A stretch of 19,542 bases of DNA from JAUMBM01 sp964441755 (GTDB taxonomy: Bacteria > Bacteroidota > Bacteroidia > Chitinophagales > Saprospiraceae): the NCBI GenBank assembly GCA_964441755.1, contig CAYTVG010000035.1, forward strand, positions 1 through 19,542, written 5' to 3'. The notes under the pieces are model-generated. The model was not told where the DNA came from. It saw only the letters and a list, made by a program, of their open reading frames with translations, and did no database searches. The position numbers and the translations under genes were made by a program. Positions 17,314-19,542 of the stretch are shown piece by piece. How positions within the stretch are numbered: position 1 is the first letter of the stretch; each line of letters opens with the position of its first letter.

Positions 17314-18747
17314 TCATTGAACAGTTACCTTCAGCACAACGGGCACCACATAGCCATTGGTACGGGTATTGCTGCTGAACCCCATCTGGCTGCTGCCATA
17401 GCGGATATCGGCCGGCGGAACCATGCGGTTGCCCAGTACAGCCGTGAGCCGGTCATACAACTCGCCTCGTTGTTGCTCCACCCGCCACACCAGTTCATCG
17501 ATATCCTGCAGGCGCCGGGTTGAAAACAACAGCACCAGGTGGTCGGTACCCGGCAGATCAGCAACGATAGCCCCTGCAGGATCCGCCGGGAGTTCCACAT
17601 AATTGCCGCCGGAAAGGATGATGGGCGCATCCCGCACATCCCCCCATTCGCTGCTGCTCAAGGTTGGGAAAAGCAGTTCGCTGCTACCGTTGGGTTTGAC
17701 GGAGAAAATATACAGGTAGGTACTTACCCGTAAGTTTTCAGCAATGATTTTGAAATAGCTTCCCGGCTTGATCATACCCGGTGGTATTTCGTAATACCTG
17801 CCATTCCAATGTCCGTTGAGTTTTTCAAACTTATAGCCTCCCAAGGGGTCATAGCCTGCAAGCTTGTTGAGGTAGAACCCACCCATAAGCGAGCTGGCAG
17901 TTGCTTCTGCCTGAGGATCCTCCAACAACATCTGAAAACCATACAAGGAATACCGTTCATAGTCATCATAAGAAACATAGACAAAGCCCTCGTCACCGAA
18001 GTCAGGGCCCCATGAATTCAGTATCTCAAACCGTTGGTTGATGTTGTCGTAGCCAACGACGCACATGGCGTGAAATTCATTGCTTTGCTCTTCGGGCCGT
18101 GGGCTCCACAAGCCGGTGCTGTTGATGGAATGAAATGAGGGAAGAATATTCATGGCTACGACAGCCGGCCTGTTGGCGTTCAGACAATCGATGGTAGCAT
18201 TTACCCGCTGACCATTGGGCGAGCTAGAAATAAACAAGTTGGTGATCTCACTAATCTTGCTGGAGGCAGCCAGCCGACGGTGAGCTTCTGTAGGCAGACT
18301 CCAGCATTCCCCGGGATTAAAAACCGACTGGCTACAGACGCCCTGCGTCAGCAACAGTTCCATAGCGGTGTGGATGTGAGATCCGCTCGTACAGCTGTCC
18401 GGATTGAGTTTTATCTGGTTGTAAATATACAGAGCGGAGCGTGCCTGTGCCGTGATGGCCGATTGGTCTGTTAGGTTGTCCCGGACAGCCCGCAATATAG
18501 TATATGCAGCATAGCCCACTGACCAGCCCACACATGACCCGATATTTCCCTGATTACCCGCAATCGGGCAGTATTGTCGGAGCGAATGCACAGGTTTGTA
18601 ATCGGCGGCATACTTCAGGGAAGGCGATATTCGCTGGACTGCTTCATACGCTTCTCTGTCGATGACAAGCCCCGTAGCCCTTTGGGAAAGAGCATATTGG
18701 CTGCTCATAAGCAGGACGAATGGAATCAAGTGTCTGAACCATTTCAT
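17314..18747 (-). CDS. Secreted papain-like (C1) cysteine protease with DUF4384-like C-terminal region
   Basis: 477 residues from ATG 18747; the signal peptide ends near ALSQ (22). The catalytic set of C1 peptidases is visible: Gln66 and Cys72 in QGNIGSCVGW, His226 in EFHAMCVVGYD, and Asn244 in ILNSWG followed by GDEGFVYVSY. The protease domain spans about 50-275. Residues 328-445 (YFKI, TYLYIFSVKPNGSSELLFP, NYVELP, PGTDHLVLLFS) resemble the DUF4384 domain often found with bacterial protease and caspase-like proteins. First gene of a probable two-gene unit with the M48-SUMF1 gene. Cysteines besides the catalytic one suggest disulfides, in line with export. Activation and substrates are unknown; no obvious separate propeptide is seen beyond the 30 residues before the protease core. 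Confidence 0.9.
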   Translation of the reverse strand: MKWFRHLIPFVLLMSSQYALSQRATGLVIDREAYEAVQRISPSLKYAADYKPVHSLRQYCPIAGNQGNIGSCVGWSVGYAAYTILRAVRDNLTDQSAITAQARSALYIYNQIKLNPDSCTSGSHIHTAMELLLTQGVCSQSVFNPGECWSLPTEAHRRLAASSKISEITNLFISSSPNGQRVNATIDCLNANRPAVVAMNILPSFHSINSTGLWSPRPEEQSNEFHAMCVVGYDNINQRFEILNSWGPDFGDEGFVYVSYDDYERYSLYGFQMLLEDPQAEATASSLMGGFYLNKLAGYDPLGGYKFEKLNGHWNGRYYEIPPGMIKPGSYFKIIAENLRVSTYLYIFSVKPNGSSELLFPTLSSSEWGDVRDAPIILSGGNYVELPADPAGAIVADLPGTDHLVLLFSTRRLQDIDELVWRVEQQRGELYDRLTAVLGNRMVPPADIRYGSSQMGFSSNTRTNGYVVPVVLKVTVQ

Positions 18748-18998
18748 GTTTCAGTGTTGTAGGGGTAAAAAAGCTTGTAGTTAAGGTAGCGCTAAGATAA
18801 AACCCTCTCTTAATTATTGCGTTGATCGATGCTGTTTTTTTATATACCAGCCGGCTGAATTGTCAACAGCAGCCTGCAATGCCTTCCTTAGTTTTTTGAC
18901 TCTGGTCCAAATGAAGTGGGTTTCGTAGATTTGCCGCATGTAAGAACTACCCTTATTTACGGCTGCCCTCGAACTTAAGACACCTTGGTTTATCAAAC
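18748..18998. other. Region upstream of the protease unit
   Basis: No supported gene. A 60-codon minus-strand frame (18814-18996) contains YMRQIYETHFIWTRVKKLRK but I do not recognise it; it may be decayed mobile-element sequence. The promoter of the papain-like gene should lie here, but no TAnnTTTG box was found. Confidence 0.4.
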
Positions 18999-19159
18999 GT
19001 GTCTAGCTTTTTGGGGGGGAAGCTCAACTTACGCCTTAGGCCGGCGGTAGAAAGTAGCTGGATAAATCCATGCTGCATAATCGTAACTTCTACCCCCTGG
19101 CTTTCTGCCTCTTTCAGAATGCTAAGCTTCTCTTCTTTGCTGCGTCGCTTCTTTTCCAT
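18999..19159 (-). pseudogene. Frameshifted transposase (IS OrfA-type HTH) remnant
   Basis: From ATG 19159 the protein reads MEKKRRSKEEKLSILKEAE, then QGVEVTIMQHGF, a typical beginning of a small helix-turn-helix transposase subunit. Just after residue 32 (about 19064) the next frame spells YPATFYRR, the usual continuation of this motif, so about one base has been lost. The original frame then runs through GLRRKLSFPPKKL, without a full-length continuation. No intact second transposase gene or terminal inverted repeats are visible. Likely a dead fragment of an insertion sequence. Confidence 0.6.
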
Positions 19160-19217
19160 AGACAATATTACAATTTTACTACGGTAACCTTGTCTGGTTA
19201 TTCAGGGGATCAGTACA

Positions 19218-19542
19218 GGTAGAAAGCAAACGACCCCGGTGTTTTCCGGAGTCCCGTAGGGACGTGATGTAGGTAGAAAATACCGGAGCCAGTGTTTTCC
19301 GGAGTCCCGTAGGGACGCAATGTGGGTAGAAAACAACGGCCCCGGTGTTTTCCGAAGTCCCGTAGGGACATGATGTAGGTAGAAAATACCGGAGCCAGTG
19401 TTTTCCGGAGTCCCGTAGGGACGCAATGTGGGTAGAAAACAACGGCCCCGGTGTTTTCCGAAGTCCCGTAGGGACGCGATGTGGGTAGAACCGTAGGGAC
19501 GCAATGTGGGTAGAAAAAAACAACCCCGGTATTTCCCGGAGT
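19218..19542. repeat. 53-bp tandem repeat array, continuing past the right edge
   Basis: The palindromic core GTCCCGTAGGGAC recurs at 19251, 19304, 19357, 19410 and 19463, exactly 53 bases apart, flanked by ATGT(A/G)GGTAGAAAA and GTGTTTTCCG(G/A)AG. Two subtypes alternate: one with TACCGGAGCCAGT, one with CAACGGCCCCGGT, giving a 106-bp higher-order repeat. A sixth core at 19491 is shifted by an internal loss of 28 bases. No unique spacers, so not CRISPR. All frames through it read as repeats with no coding signal. Confidence 0.93.

Noticed and set aside
19218..19542. CRISPR array
   Set aside because: The units are fully repeated with no variable spacers and no cas genes nearby; it is a plain tandem repeat.

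Overview
The window looks like a chromosomal piece of a Bacteroidota bacterium, most likely from the Saprospiria (Lewinella/Phaeodactylibacter-type). This is inferred from the giant Cys- and Asp-rich modular surface protein, lipoprotein-free signal peptides ending in AQ, the absence of clear Shine-Dalgarno sites, TAnnTTTG-type promoter boxes and GTCCCGTAGGGAC-type tandem repeats. No database search was possible, so all family calls rest on reading motifs.

Layout: (1) 1-7826, minus strand: a giant secreted adhesin-like protein. It starts at 7826, runs off the left edge and is interrupted by a 100-N assembly gap (5644-5743) inside its thrombospondin-type-3 (TSP3) calcium-binding array. (2) 7827-8355: non-coding, with two hairpins. 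(3) 8356-9717, minus: an exported thioredoxin-fold (TlpA/ResA-like) protein. (4) 10028-11833, minus: a two-gene unit, a PaiA-like polyamine N-acetyltransferase followed by a YeiH/UPF0324 membrane protein. (5) 12223-14223, plus: an aspartokinase/homoserine dehydrogenase (ThrA-like) whose kinase half is truncated and degenerate. It is preceded by a leader with GC-rich/AT-rich repeats. (6) 14266-18747, minus: a block of secreted proteases. In transcription order these are a papain-like protease with a DUF4384-like tail, an M48-like zinc protease fused to a SUMF1/FGE-type domain, and a second M48-like protease with an unrecognised C-terminal domain. Between the last two lie the broken 3' end of a SWIM-type gene on the plus strand and a strong hairpin. 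(7) 18748-19542: a frameshifted transposase remnant and a 53-bp tandem repeat array running off the right edge.

How the parts may work together: the adhesin and the four other signal-peptide proteins point to cell-surface and periplasmic functions. The two M48-like proteins are clear paralogues with different C-terminal domains. Together with the DUF4384 papain-like protease they form the most interesting candidate system here: locally diversified exported proteases carrying accessory domains known from bacterial caspase/SUMF1 gene neighbourhoods. The ThrA-like protein keeps an apparently complete homoserine dehydrogenase and regulatory ACT region but should have no aspartokinase activity. 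The mobile-element remnant, broken SWIM gene and repeat array suggest rearrangement around the protease block.
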